Assembly: GCA_015231595.1 (NCBI GenBank)
Contig: JADGBH010000012.1
Location: 16,142 to 80,141, forward strand
DNA length: 64,000 nt
Reading direction: 5' to 3'
Source of the DNA: Desulfobacterales bacterium
GTDB taxonomy: Bacteria > Desulfobacterota > Desulfobacteria > Desulfobacterales > JADGBH01
The notes beneath the pieces are model-generated. The model saw only the letters and a program-made list of their open reading frames with translations, was not told where the DNA came from and did no database searches. This document shows positions 1 to 9,062 of the stretch, in pieces. Every line of letters begins with the position of its first letter. Position 1 is the first letter of the stretch. The position numbers and the translations under genes are program-made.

Positions 1-653
1 TGAACAACTTTTGCCTTAAAATTTAAATTTTCGAGATTTGGCAATAGATAATAAAAGAAATCACAGATTTTTTTTAATAGGACATCATCTGTTTTATCTG
101 CTATAGCTTTAATATCAATACTGCAATGCCCAATAATAAAAATTCCGAGAGTAAAAAGACCGCTTAAAAAAGGCGAAGAAAAAGAAGAAAAGAAAATAGC
201 TACTGCGAGTATTAACTGAAGTTCAAAAAATATTGGTATAATAGCATAAAAAAGACTCCATGGAATTTTTGAATTATAAAGATAACATAAGGAAAACAAA
301 GCGATTGTCATAACAACAACTTCTATTATTATAGTTATACTAAGCCCCAAATATTTTCCAACTAAAAATTGCCATCGTTCTATTGGTTTGGCTAAAATCA
401 CAAAAATAGTTCTTTTTTCCATTTCTTTATAAACTAAACCTATGCCAACAAAAATTGCAATTAATGTCCCAAATAATGAAATAGAAGCAAGACCAAAATC
501 TTTTATAATTTTTATAGAGTCACCTATTGCTATATTACTTAAAATTTTCGAAAAACCGAGCATTAAAATAGCAAAAGTAAGAAGACTGTAAAAAATTTTG
601 TCTCTTATGGATTCTCTAAAAGTATTAACAGCTATAGCAAAAATTTTATTCAT
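1..653 (-). CDS. pilI: ABC-2 type permease, PilI-like (partial, runs off left edge)
   Basis: I translated the minus strand from the ATG at 653 and it stays open to the window edge, giving about 217 residues. The start overlaps the stop of the preceding ATPase gene by four bases (ATGA), typical of translational coupling. The N-terminus (MNKIFAIAVNTFRESIRDKI) and several hydrophobic helices, with a KEMEKRTIFVILAKPI stretch after the second, are those of ABC-2 family membrane subunits. It should form the channel partner of the adjacent ATPase. Gene order pilR-pilA-TPR-ATPase-permease matches the pilR-pilA-pilG-pilH-pilI order I recall for Myxococcus xanthus, where this transporter is needed for type IV pili. 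The symbol rests on synteny; the C-terminus is not visible. Confidence 0.75.
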   Translation of the reverse strand, partial: MNKIFAIAVNTFRESIRDKIFYSLLTFAILMLGFSKILSNIAIGDSIKIIKDFGLASISLFGTLIAIFVGIGLVYKEMEKRTIFVILAKPIERWQFLVGKYLGLSITIIIEVVVMTIALFSLCYLYNSKIPWSLFYAIIPIFFELQLILAVAIFFSSFSSPFLSGLFTLGIFIIGHCSIDIKAIADKTDDVLLKKICDFFYYLLPNLENLNFKAKVV

Positions 654-1585
654 ACTAATTCCTTTGCTTTCTTAATAAAAATATCTTCTAAACTTGAACG
701 TCTTGGTCCAAAAGAAATAACTTTTCCTCCGAGTTTTCGTATATCTTCCAACATATTTCTCGCATCTTCTTCATTTGTAATTTTTAAAAAATATTTATCT
801 CTTTTTATCGAATACACTTCAAAATTTTTATTTTTTATTGTAGCTGCTAATTCTGAAGTCACATCTGAAATATTTATTTCCCATTCAATAATTTCTTTAT
901 CAATCAATTCATCAACTTTTAAATTTGCCTGTAATGCCCCTTTTATAATTATAGCGACTTCATCACAAATCATTTCAACATCAGATAAAATATGGGTGGA
1001 AAAAATAATTGTAGAACCTTGTTTTTTACAGTCAATGATTATATCCCGCATTTCTTTTCTACCAAATGGATCTAATCCAGACATGGGTTCATCAAGTATC
1101 AAAAATTTAGGGTCATTTACAAGAGCTTGAGCTATTCCAACCCTTTGAAGCATACCCCTTGAAAATTTTCTTAACTGTCTGTTTTGGGCATGACTTAACC
1201 CCACTTTTTCTATAAGTTCATCTACTTTCTTTTTTCTTTCTTTGGCGTTTATACCGAATAGCTTAGCATAAAAATCTAATGATTCTCTTGCTGTTAGATA
1301 TGCATAAAAATAAGGATTTTCAGGCAAAAAACCTATTTTTTTTCTAACTTCGCAATCAGTCGGAGATTTATCCCATAAACGAATTGTACCTTTATCTGGA
1401 TTCATTAGCCCAAGAAGTAATTTAAAAGTCGTAGTTTTTCCAGCTCCATTGGGTCCCAAAAAACCAAGAATGCTCCCTTCTTTGATATCAAGATTTAAAT
1501 CTTTTAAAGCTGTAAAACGTTTATACAAGAAATCAGAACGAAATGTTTTAGATAAATCTCTAATATTCGCTACACATTCTCCCAT
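650..1585 (-). CDS. pilH: ABC transporter ATP-binding protein, PilH-like
   Basis: This 311-residue protein is a complete ABC ATPase. Walker A is GPNGAGKTT near residue 45, the signature region reads FSRGMLQRVGIAQAL, Walker B is FLILDEPMSGLDP, and the switch His is in STHILSD. The roughly 90-residue C-terminal extension is typical of the CcmA/NatA-like group that works with ABC-2 permeases. It is followed by a permease with a four-base overlap, so the two should form one exporter. Its position downstream of pilA and a TPR-like gene, under the same direction as pilR, points to a role in type IV pilus function like M. xanthus PilH. The ATPase assignment is certain; the pilus role is inferred from gene order. 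Confidence 0.85.
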   Translation of the reverse strand: MGECVANIRDLSKTFRSDFLYKRFTALKDLNLDIKEGSILGFLGPNGAGKTTTFKLLLGLMNPDKGTIRLWDKSPTDCEVRKKIGFLPENPYFYAYLTARESLDFYAKLFGINAKERKKKVDELIEKVGLSHAQNRQLRKFSRGMLQRVGIAQALVNDPKFLILDEPMSGLDPFGRKEMRDIIIDCKKQGSTIIFSTHILSDVEMICDEVAIIIKGALQANLKVDELIDKEIIEWEINISDVTSELAATIKNKNFEVYSIKRDKYFLKITNEEDARNMLEDIRKLGGKVISFGPRRSSLEDIFIKKAKELV

Positions 1586-1609
1586 TTTTTATATCCTTTA
1601 ATATTATTC

Positions 1610-2536
1610 CTATTGGTTAAAATCAGGTATAATTTTAAATTTATTAGTTGGTAAAATTTTATGATCTAAACGAATTTTAAGTTTTTTATCAATAGAAGTA
1701 CTATGTATTTCATTATTTTGGGAAATATAATATTTCCCTCCTACTGGATCTATAGGTAGTTCTTTAATTATGCCTGTTTTTACAAGCTCTTCTATACTAT
1801 CAGGATATTTATTAAATTTAGAATAAAAAATATTCAATGCTTTTTCGAGTAGTTTTATATCTTTATCAATAATTACTTCGTTTAAGCGTAATTTAAGACT
1901 TTTTTTCAGATCTTCATTATCAGCATTATCTATAATTTCTTGTAAAAATTTAATTGCTACATCGTGGTCATTTATGTTTGCATACAATTTTGCAACTAAT
2001 CTTGGAAGATATTTTGGAGCACGCGGAAATTTAATCGCAAGTTCAAGATAGTGAGCCGCCTTTAAAAAATCTTCTTCATGATACATATAATTAAATGCAA
2101 TATAAAATGGGAAATACCAATAACGTGGATGTTTTTCAGAAACGTTTTTCATTCCTTTCTCGAGGATTTCTATACTATGCTTAATATCTAACGCCTCTGT
2201 TGACAGAACGATACCTCCAAATTCATACGGGTATTGAAAAGCCGGGTCTAATGCAGTAGTTATGTTAAGAATATGATATAGCCATGTATAGTCTTTATCT
2301 GTTTTTATATGATCAGCAAAATAAAAAATAGCTTTTATCCATAAAAAATCAGCTAATAGTTCATCATAGGTTAATGCTGCACCACCAAGAAATTCCCCAG
2401 AAGGCAAGTATTTTAAATCTTCTATCGTGTATATTTGTCTATAATCTCTATCAATAGTTATTTCTATAGACAAAAAACAACACAACGATATAGCTAAAAT
2501 AATTATTAATATTGTTATTTTTTTATAACGATTCAT
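1610..2536 (-). CDS. membrane-anchored TPR-like protein between pilA and the ABC exporter (PilG-like position)
   Basis: The 308-residue product starts with a short basic stretch and one hydrophobic segment (about residues 7-25), which could be an anchor or an uncleaved signal. Residues about 60-210 form helical pairs rich in Tyr, Ala and Leu that look like TPR units, for example around WLYHILNITTALDPAF and AAHYLELAIKFPRAPKY. The C-terminal part (YPDSIEELVKTGIIKELPID then GGKYYI) resembles the short segment seen after pilin-like and TPR domains. It lies 24 bases before the ATPase gene and downstream of pilA. It occupies the place of M. xanthus pilG, but I cannot confirm homology. It probably sits in the periplasm with the pilus-linked exporter. 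Confidence 0.65.
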   Translation of the reverse strand: MNRYKKITILIIILAISLCCFLSIEITIDRDYRQIYTIEDLKYLPSGEFLGGAALTYDELLADFLWIKAIFYFADHIKTDKDYTWLYHILNITTALDPAFQYPYEFGGIVLSTEALDIKHSIEILEKGMKNVSEKHPRYWYFPFYIAFNYMYHEEDFLKAAHYLELAIKFPRAPKYLPRLVAKLYANINDHDVAIKFLQEIIDNADNEDLKKSLKLRLNEVIIDKDIKLLEKALNIFYSKFNKYPDSIEELVKTGIIKELPIDPVGGKYYISQNNEIHSTSIDKKLKIRLDHKILPTNKFKIIPDFNQ

Positions 2537-2650
2537 AATAAAAAAATTATTTAAACAGGCAGGCTAATGACAGCCTTTTTAAAATGGGTATTAAATTTTC
2601 AGGTTTTTATGAACCTTTCTTCATTCTTCGTTTAAAGAGTCTGTCAACGT

Positions 2651-2693
2651 AAAAAAGATGAGAGTCTAACTTTTTTCGTTACACCCTCATCTT
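2651..2693 (-). terminator. hairpin terminator after pilA
   Basis: On the minus strand an 8-base stem AAGATGAG / CTCATCTT (2686-2693 with 2655-2662) is followed directly by a run of T. The loop is long (23 bases). It lies 30 bases past the pilA stop and should end most pilA transcripts, leaving the downstream TPR and ABC genes at lower expression. Confidence 0.6.
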
Positions 2694-2722
2694 TATAAAA
2701 TTTCTTATGTATTATTTAAATT

Positions 2723-3193
2723 TTACCATACACCAGGAGGAACTGGGCCAGTTAAAGCTCCTGTTTGAATTTGTGTATAAACAGCAGTTGCACCATCTCC
2801 ATCCAAATCACCGGTTGCTGTAGCAGTAAAAACATCAGCAGTTGCACCAGCTACTGCGTATTGATAATATACCTCTCCAGAAGGAGCGAATCCCATTCCA
2901 GGGAAAGTTCCAGCTGCAGGAGCCGTATCAAAAGCTGCTTTAGCTGCGCCAGGTACACCAGCTGCAGGGTTAGCTGCGCAGTTAAGGAATACATCGTAAT
3001 CTGCTCTATAAGTTTCTTCACAGCCTCTAATAGCACCAAGATTGGTTTTAGATTCAGCTGTTTTTGCTTTCATCTGATAGTTTCTGAAGTTAGGAATTGC
3101 GATAGCTGCAAGAATACCAATAATTGCAACAACGATCATTAATTCAATAAGTGTAAAACCTTTGCTGTTTTTGTTAACTAATTTTTGAAGCAT
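2723..3193 (-). CDS. pilA: type IV major pilin (prepilin)
   Basis: The 156-residue prepilin has a 12-residue basic leader ending in Gly, then [20 protein letters not shown], the class III signal cut by prepilin peptidase before Phe+1 with Glu+5 in place. The mature protein would be about 144 residues. The two cysteines fall at mature positions 46 and 60, early in the globular part rather than as a C-terminal loop, and a DLDGDG calcium-loop-like motif lies near the C-terminus. The tail is rich in Ala, Gly and Thr. A strong Shine-Dalgarno site (AGGAGA) precedes the ATG. It is transcribed in the same direction as the upstream pilR and has a sigma-54 promoter. The product should assemble the pilus used for twitching or adhesion; the fibre's exact role is not evident. 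Confidence 0.93.
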   Translation of the reverse strand: MLQKLVNKNSKGFTLIELMIVVAIIGILAAIAIPNFRNYQMKAKTAESKTNLGAIRGCEETYRADYDVFLNCAANPAAGVPGAAKAAFDTAPAAGTFPGMGFAPSGEVYYQYAVAGATADVFTATATGDLDGDGATAVYTQIQTGALTGPVPPGVW

Positions 3194-3526
3194 AATAATT
3201 TCTCCTTTTTTTAAAAAAATTTAGTTATTTAGTAAATAATTAATTAAACGTTAAAAAAAACTCAAACTTTAAGTATTCTTTTATTCCTTAATTATCCCCT
3301 CCTTTCATAATTATGGTTAGTATTTTTTTATATTTGCTATTTTATTAAGCAAATGCTATGCCATCTATATTATTAATAAACTTATTCCCCTACTTTTCAA
3401 CTATAATAGAGCTTTTCAGAATATAAACAAAAATTAATCTTTTCTTTTTGATTTTTAATTTCTAAAATAAGACAAAAAATGACAGTAACTGGACAAAATT
3501 TGTCAAATTTATAATTTAAGCGTAAA
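3194..3526 (-). promoter_or_regulatory. pilR-pilA intergenic region with long pilA leader
   Basis: This 333-base stretch holds no gene. It contains the sigma-54 promoter at 3348-3363, which gives a leader of roughly 140 bases before pilA. In the leader an extra AAAGGAGGGG (3305-3296) lies about 100 bases upstream of the pilA start and has no proper start codon behind it. It sits inside a six-codon frame (ATG at 3308, TAA at 3288) with no ribosome site of its own. PilR binding sites would be expected upstream of 3363, but I cannot define them by eye. Confidence 0.55.
3348..3363 (-). promoter_or_regulatory. sigma-54 (-24/-12) promoter of pilA
   Basis: Read on the minus strand the sequence is TGGCATAGCATTTGCT. 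It matches the sigma-54 consensus TGGCAC-N5-TTGCW with the correct ten bases between the invariant GG and GC. It lies between pilR, a sigma-54 activator, and pilA, about 155 bases upstream of the pilA start. rpoN itself is in this window at 14033. Transcription should start around 3335-3338. Confidence 0.85.
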
Positions 3527-4936
3527 TTAGCCATTGTCTATTCCTAATTTTTTTAATCTATATCTAAATGATCTGAATGTTATTCCTAATAAATCAGACG
3601 CCTGATTTTTATTACCATTTGTAATTTCTAATGCTTTCTTTATATATGCCGCTTCAATTTCTTCCAAAATTTCGTCCAGCCTAACTCCCTTTTCAACTTC
3701 ATCTAAATCAAAGCGTTTATCTTTAACGCCTTCTATCCATCTTCTTTTATGAATTGAAAGCGAAAGGCTTTCTGGTAATATTATATTGGTTGTAGATAAC
3801 GCCACACTTCTTTCTATTAAATTTTCAAGCTCACGTATATTACCCGGAAAATCATACTTACTTAAAAGATCAACAGCATAAGAAGAAATTTTTGTTATTT
3901 CTTTTCCCATCTCTTTTGAATATTTTTCAAGAAAATGCTGTGATAGCGACCTTATATCCTCTTTTCTTTCCCTTAGAGGCGGGACTTTTATTTCGATAAC
4001 ATTAAGCCTATAAAATAAATCTTCTCTGAATTTTCCAGCTATAACTTCTTCTTCAAGATTTTTATTTGTAGCCGCTATAATTCTAAAATCAACGTGTATT
4101 TCTTCTGTTCCGCCAACCATTTTAAATGATTTTTCTTGAACCGCTCTTAAAAGCTTTACCTGCAATGGAAGGGTTAACTCTCCTATTTCATCAAGAAAGA
4201 TAGTTCCGTTATTTGCTACTTCAAAAAGGCCTTTTTTATCAGCGGTCGCTCCTGTAAAAGCTCCTTTTTTATATCCAAAAAACTCGCTTTCCATCAATGC
4301 ATCAGGGATACCTCCGCAGTTTGTTATGACAAAAGGGTTAGATGCTCGTGGACTTAATTGATGTATCGCCCTTGCTATTAATTCTTTTCCTGTGCCACTT
4401 TCACCTGTTACAAGCACATTACTTTTTGTCTTAGCAACTTGAACAATTTTTTCATAAATACGCTGCATTTTAGGGCTACCGCCAACTATTATTCCAAAAT
4501 GCATATTTTGCTTTACATTATTTTCAAGAACCTGTTTTTCTTTATCAAGGGTTTTAATTTCTAAGGCATTTGCGATAGTTTTTTTAAGGTCATTATTATC
4601 GAAAGGCTTAGGAAGATAGTCATAGGCTCCATCATTCATAGCTTCAACTGCTGTTTCAGTTGTAGCATAGGCAGATATGAGTATTACAATGACATCTGGA
4701 TTTTTTCTTTTTGCTGCCCTTAAAACATCAAGTCCTGTCATATCTCCAAGTTTTATATCACATAAAAGAAGATCGAATTTTTCTTCTTCAAGGAGAGTTA
4801 TGGCTTCTCCACCACTTCCAGCGCATGAAACAATATAACCTAACCTTGTAAGCATGAACTCCAAAAATTCACGCATACTAAGCTCATCATCCACTACTAA
4901 TAATTTATAAGGTACGGAAACTATCTCCTGTTTCAA
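3527..4936 (-). CDS. pilR: sigma-54-dependent response regulator PilR
   Basis: The 469-residue protein has three NtrC-family parts: a receiver (about residues 10-125, phospho-Asp in LLCDIKLGDMTG), an AAA+ domain with Walker A GESGTGKE and the sigma-54 contact loop GAFTGA, and a C-terminal Fis-type helix-turn-helix (NGNKNQASDLLGITFRSFRY). It activates sigma-54 RNA polymerase after phosphorylation. It lies just upstream of pilA, whose promoter is of the sigma-54 type, so pilA is its likely main target. The partner kinase PilS is not next to it: the neighbour on the other side is pyrC. The gene ends 12 bases past the pyrC stop, so it may be co-transcribed with the pyr genes. Confidence 0.9.
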   Translation of the reverse strand: MKQEIVSVPYKLLVVDDELSMREFLEFMLTRLGYIVSCAGSGGEAITLLEEEKFDLLLCDIKLGDMTGLDVLRAAKRKNPDVIVILISAYATTETAVEAMNDGAYDYLPKPFDNNDLKKTIANALEIKTLDKEKQVLENNVKQNMHFGIIVGGSPKMQRIYEKIVQVAKTKSNVLVTGESGTGKELIARAIHQLSPRASNPFVITNCGGIPDALMESEFFGYKKGAFTGATADKKGLFEVANNGTIFLDEIGELTLPLQVKLLRAVQEKSFKMVGGTEEIHVDFRIIAATNKNLEEEVIAGKFREDLFYRLNVIEIKVPPLRERKEDIRSLSQHFLEKYSKEMGKEITKISSYAVDLLSKYDFPGNIRELENLIERSVALSTTNIILPESLSLSIHKRRWIEGVKDKRFDLDEVEKGVRLDEILEEIEAAYIKKALEITNGNKNQASDLLGITFRSFRYRLKKLGIDNG

Positions 4937-4948
4937 TTATACACAACC

Positions 4949-6247
4949 TCACTGTTCGAAAGTTATTTTTCCATTAACAAAAGTAAAAACCGATTTTCCT
5001 TTTAATTCGATATTATCAAAAGGCATATTACGGCTTTTAGAATAAAATTTCTTTGAGTCAACTATATATGAAATATTCGGATCTATAATAGTTAAATTAG
5101 CAAAGCCGCCTATTTCTATATTATTTTTTAAGCCAAGAATACGAGCTGGATTTTTGCTCATTTTTTCTATAATAGTTTTAAAAGAAATAATGCCTTCATG
5201 AAAAAGCTTTAAAGTCAAAGATAACGATGTTTCTAACCCTACAATACCATTGGATGCTTTATCGAACTCCACATTCTTTTCAAGTATCGAATGGGGGGCA
5301 TGGTCAGTCGCAATAACATCTATTGTGCCATCAATCAGTCCTTCAATTATGGCTTCACGATCTTTTTGGCTTCTTAATGGAGGATTCATTTTAGCATTAG
5401 TATTATAAAGAGCAACAGCTTTTTCAGTTAAGGTAAAATAATGGGGGGCTGTTTCTGCTGTCACTGAAATGCCTCTTTTTTTAGCCATTCTTATAGCTTC
5501 AACTGATTCTTTAGTGCTAACATGCGCTATGTGCAATTGTACTCCAGTTAATTCGCAAAGGGCTATATCGCGCATTACCATTATGGATTCACATGCATTA
5601 GGAATTCCAATAAGGCCTAATTTAGTAGCTGTAGGCCCATCATTCATCGAACCACCTTCTGAAAGATATATATCTTCGCAATGGGAAATTATAGGCATAT
5701 TTAAAACTTTAGCGTATTCCATAGCTCTTCGCATTAAAAGGCTATTTATTACAGGCCATCCATCATCAGAAAAAGCAACAACTCCGGCGTCTTTAAGTTC
5801 TGAGTATTCACACAGCTCATTACCTTTTGAACCTTTACTTATTGCTGCAATTGGATAGACCATTGATTTAGCAGCATCATTAGCTTGTTTTATTATAAAT
5901 TCTGTAACCTGCCTATTATCATTAATTGGGTTTGTATTAGGCATAGCACATATCGATACAAATCCTCCTGCAGATGCTGCCATACATCCTGACGATATTG
6001 TTTCTTTATATTCGTAGCCCGGCTCTCGTAAATGAACATGCATATCTATAAGGCCAGTAACAACATACTTACCTGAAGCGTCAATTATTCTATCAACATT
6101 AGGAAATTGATTATTGATATCGTATTCACAGCCATTTCGTGGAAGTAATCCAATTATTTTATCATTTTCTATTAATACATCCGTATCTTCACTTAAATAT
6201 AAATTACCTGGATCTATAATAGTTCCATCTTTAATTAGTATACTCAT
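4949..6247 (-). CDS. pyrC: dihydroorotase
   Basis: This enzyme closes carbamoyl-aspartate to dihydroorotate in pyrimidine synthesis. The metal-binding motif HVHLREPG, the later HCED and HIAHVS segments and DHAPH identify a class I dihydroorotase of normal length (432 residues). The frame is open upstream to 6298, but the ATG at 6247 has a strong ribosome site (GGGAGGAGGG, about five bases away) and begins MSILIKDG, as in the family. That start overlaps the end of pyrB by 17 bases, so the two are co-translated. Together they supply the second and third steps of the pathway. Confidence 0.93.
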   Translation of the reverse strand: MSILIKDGTIIDPGNLYLSEDTDVLIENDKIIGLLPRNGCEYDINNQFPNVDRIIDASGKYVVTGLIDMHVHLREPGYEYKETISSGCMAASAGGFVSICAMPNTNPINDNRQVTEFIIKQANDAAKSMVYPIAAISKGSKGNELCEYSELKDAGVVAFSDDGWPVINSLLMRRAMEYAKVLNMPIISHCEDIYLSEGGSMNDGPTATKLGLIGIPNACESIMVMRDIALCELTGVQLHIAHVSTKESVEAIRMAKKRGISVTAETAPHYFTLTEKAVALYNTNAKMNPPLRSQKDREAIIEGLIDGTIDVIATDHAPHSILEKNVEFDKASNGIVGLETSLSLTLKLFHEGIISFKTIIEKMSKNPARILGLKNNIEIGGFANLTIIDPNISYIVDSKKFYSKSRNMPFDNIELKGKSVFTFVNGKITFEQ

Positions 6248-7166
6248 GCTTCCCTCCTCCCAACAAAATAAATAAAGCCATACGCAGAGCAACTCCATTT
6301 TTTACTTGATCCAGTATTACAGAATAAGGACCATCAGCCAGAGCGGTATCAATTTCTACACCTCTGTTGATTGGGCCTGGATGCATAATTAGTACATCTT
6401 TTTTAGCTTTTTTTAATCTTTGCGAATTAAGTCCATAACATTTAGAATATTCCCTTAATGTTGAAAGCAAAAAACTTTGAAGCCTTTCTTTCTGTATCCT
6501 TAGCATCATAACTACATCCGCGTCTTCTATAGCATCATCAATATTATGGGTTACATCTACGCCATAAGTATCAATCCCTTTAGGTATCATTGTTGGAGGC
6601 CCACACACAACTACATTGGCGCCCATTCTTTTAAATCCTATCATATTTGATCTTGCGACCCTGCTATGGGTTATATCCCCTATAATTGCTATCCTAAGGC
6701 CTTCCAATTTTTTCTTTTTTTCTCTAACTGTCATTAAATCTAAAAGACCTTGGGACGGATGTTCATGCATACCATCACCAGCGTTGATTACGGAGGCTTT
6801 AATTAATTTTGCAATTAAATGGGGAGCTCCTGAAGAAGTATGCCTCATAACAATTAAATCTGGATTCATTGCTTCTAAATTTTTTGCAGTATCAATTAAA
6901 GTTTCTCCTTTTACAATACTGCTCGTACTTGCGGAAATTGATATAGAATCAGCGCTTAATCTTTTTGCTGCAATATCAAAAGACACCCTTGTTCGAGTGC
7001 TTGGTTCTTGAAAAAAAAGGATTATAGTTTTTCCTCTTAAAGTAGGAACTTTTTTTATAGGACGCTCAGAAATATCTTTCATTTTATCAGCTGTGTCTAA
7101 AATAAAAGTAATTTCTTGCTCAGATAAAGATTCCATATCAAGTATATCTTTTTTTTTAAATATCAT
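6231..7166 (-). CDS. pyrB: aspartate carbamoyltransferase catalytic chain
   Basis: The protein transfers the carbamoyl group of carbamoyl phosphate to aspartate. The carbamoyl-phosphate motif STRTR follows [13 protein letters not shown] lies in the middle, and [10 protein letters not shown] near the end binds aspartate. Its length (311 residues) is normal. The frame could begin at a GTG (7172), but the ATG at 7166 is preferred; it follows AGGTG at short spacing. No regulatory pyrI gene is present. The pyrB-pyrC pair with overlapping ends is a common arrangement. The lepB gene ends just upstream, so a longer operon with the secretion and DUF39 genes is likely. Confidence 0.94.
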   Translation of the reverse strand: MIFKKKDILDMESLSEQEITFILDTADKMKDISERPIKKVPTLRGKTIILFFQEPSTRTRVSFDIAAKRLSADSISISASTSSIVKGETLIDTAKNLEAMNPDLIVMRHTSSGAPHLIAKLIKASVINAGDGMHEHPSQGLLDLMTVREKKKKLEGLRIAIIGDITHSRVARSNMIGFKRMGANVVVCGPPTMIPKGIDTYGVDVTHNIDDAIEDADVVMMLRIQKERLQSFLLSTLREYSKCYGLNSQRLKKAKKDVLIMHPGPINRGVEIDTALADGPYSVILDQVKNGVALRMALFILLGGGKHEYTN

Positions 7167-7181
7167 ATACACCTAAAATTA

Positions 7182-7910
7182 CTATCGTAAAATATTAAAA
7201 AGCCTTTCCCATCTTACATAATAAAAAATTGAATCTGAATTTTCGCTGTTCCATGACCAATAAATAATGAATGCTTTCCCTTTAACTGCTTTCAAAGGCA
7301 CAAATCCCCAAAATCTACTATCATAACTATTATCCCTGTTATCTCCTAAAACAAAAAGATGTCCATCTGGAACAGTTGTAGGCGATAAGTTGTCTCGCGT
7401 CCCCATTGTTAAAGGGTATATAATATTATCACTATAAGATTCATGTCCCGTTTTAAAAATTTCACCATTTACATATACTTGTTTATTTTTTATTTCTACT
7501 GTATCTCCGCCGATGCCTACTACTCTTTTTATATAATCTTTTTTTGGATCTTTTGGATATATAAATACAACGATGTCTCCATTAGCTGGATTTTTTATTG
7601 GAATTATAGTTTTTTGAATAAAAGGAAGCTTAACTCCATAAATAAATTTATTAACAAGTATATGATCACCTATTTGAAGGGTTTCCTTCATCGAACCTGA
7701 TGGTATTTTAAAAGCCTGAATAATAAATGTTCTTATAAATAAGGCAAGAATTATTGCAATAATTAATGCTTCAACATTTTCCCTCAGAACTCCTTTTTTT
7801 TGGGGAACAGATTCTTCTTTTTTTGTTAAAATTTTATCCGCTGGTTTGCTTTGCAAAATATTTCCCCTTTTATTTTTAATAATTTGGAAGTAGGAATTGA
7901 GGTTCTCCAA
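7182..7910 (-). CDS. lepB: signal peptidase I
   Basis: LepB removes signal peptides from exported proteins at the inner membrane. One membrane helix (ALIIAIILALFIRTFIIQAF) precedes the catalytic Ser in PSGSM. The catalytic Lys is in KKDYIKRVVGIGGD, and the GDNRDNSYDSR box follows. About 45 extra polar residues lie before the helix. There is no ATG before the catalytic serine. The TTG at 7910 has a good AAGGAG site nine bases upstream and is the likely start, which makes the gene overlap the end of the DUF39 gene by 35 bases. Enzyme identity is certain; the start is inferred from the ribosome site. Confidence 0.93.
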   Translation of the reverse strand: MENLNSYFQIIKNKRGNILQSKPADKILTKKEESVPQKKGVLRENVEALIIAIILALFIRTFIIQAFKIPSGSMKETLQIGDHILVNKFIYGVKLPFIQKTIIPIKNPANGDIVVFIYPKDPKKDYIKRVVGIGGDTVEIKNKQVYVNGEIFKTGHESYSDNIIYPLTMGTRDNLSPTTVPDGHLFVLGDNRDNSYDSRFWGFVPLKAVKGKAFIIYWSWNSENSDSIFYYVRWERLFNILR

Positions 7911-9045
7911 TTAAAAATTCTCCTTTTTCTATCCATATTTTTAATATTTCTGCTATTTTTCTTGCTTTTACTATGCTTGACAATGGAGATGTAGGTACAT
8001 CTTTTCCTTGTAATTTTATTATCCCGCTTTTTAATTCAGCATAGCTGACCTGACCATGATTTCTTTTTATACCATTTGCATAATCAATCCCATAATCAAC
8101 AATATTAGTAAAGAGTTCTTCATCTGATATACTTGTATAAGCGGCCATTTCTTCATTCAAAATAGGTATAGGTATACCTAATCCAACGGCCATTGAACAG
8201 CCATAACCAAGAAGGCTAACCCCAACTAACCAGTCAGGGCTCATTTGCTTTAAATCTCCCATTACAAATAAAGTTCCTGAAGGAGAACGTGGGACTCCCT
8301 TATCAGTCCTTATGACATTAGGATTATGCTGAGTTCCATGCCAAGTCACATAACCAACTCCGCCTCCTAAAAATATCCTTGTTCCAAGGCCAATAGTCTT
8401 ATAATACGGGTCGTTAAATAGAGGACTTAACTGCCCAGCCGAACAATATGTAGCATTTCGAGATTTAGGCTTTAAAACTCCCATATAAGTATATATTGTT
8501 TTACTGGTTAAATTAATAGCACAATTATAATTTTGATATGCATTTCTTGGGTTACATAATATAGCTTGAGGCAAATCCTTCAGGGTTACAATTTTTTCTT
8601 CACTGCGTTTAGGATAGCAAGCTGTTCCATAAGCGGTTGCTTTTAAATGAACCTGTTTTCCAGCAACAAGGTCTTCTATTACATGACCTCCACCATATTT
8701 AAATAAACCTGGGTAAACTTTATTTAAAGGGTCGTCTTCACAAGGTTCTGTTACTCCAAGATAACAATCAACCGCGGCTATACCTCCATAAGCTGGCACA
8801 TTATTAAGCCAAACTTTTGATGCTTTTATACCTGGAACAGAGTGTCCAAAATTTATAAAAGCTCCTGATGAACACATTGGAGCAAAAGTACCTGTAGTCA
8901 CAACATCGATCCGTTTAGCTGCTTCAACTGCACCTTCTTCTTTTACAATGCTTATCATTTCTTCTGCTGTTACAACAACTACATCCCCTTTTTTTATTTT
9001 TTCATTAATATCCTTAATACTTTTATTTATTTTAAAATTGTCCAT
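7876..9045 (-). CDS. homocysteine biosynthesis protein, DUF39 family (aspartate-semialdehyde sulfurtransferase type)
   Basis: The 389-residue protein matches the DUF39 family: TTGTFAPMCSSGAFINFGHS near residue 50, AYGTACYPKR, CNPRNAYQNYNCA and GGGVGYVTWHGTQHNP are its conserved blocks, with several cysteines. In methanogens and sulfate reducers, family members turn aspartate semialdehyde and reduced sulfur into homocysteine. They usually act with a NIL/ferredoxin protein, and that partner is not beside this gene. It starts at an ATG 17 bases after the M23 peptidase gene and overlaps lepB at its end. Family assignment is strong by recognition of the blocks; the reaction is inferred from family knowledge. 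Confidence 0.82.
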   Translation of the reverse strand: MDNFKINKSIKDINEKIKKGDVVVVTAEEMISIVKEEGAVEAAKRIDVVTTGTFAPMCSSGAFINFGHSVPGIKASKVWLNNVPAYGGIAAVDCYLGVTEPCEDDPLNKVYPGLFKYGGGHVIEDLVAGKQVHLKATAYGTACYPKRSEEKIVTLKDLPQAILCNPRNAYQNYNCAINLTSKTIYTYMGVLKPKSRNATYCSAGQLSPLFNDPYYKTIGLGTRIFLGGGVGYVTWHGTQHNPNVIRTDKGVPRSPSGTLFVMGDLKQMSPDWLVGVSLLGYGCSMAVGLGIPIPILNEEMAAYTSISDEELFTNIVDYGIDYANGIKRNHGQVSYAELKSGIIKLQGKDVPTSPLSSIVKARKIAEILKIWIEKGEFLIGEPQFLLPNY

Positions 9046-9062
9046 ACAAAATCCATATACTC

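Noticed and set aside
2765..3142. Long plus-strand open frame over pilA, rich in Ser and Cys
   Set aside because: It is the antisense shadow of the Ala-rich pilin gene, with no ribosome site or recognisable domain.
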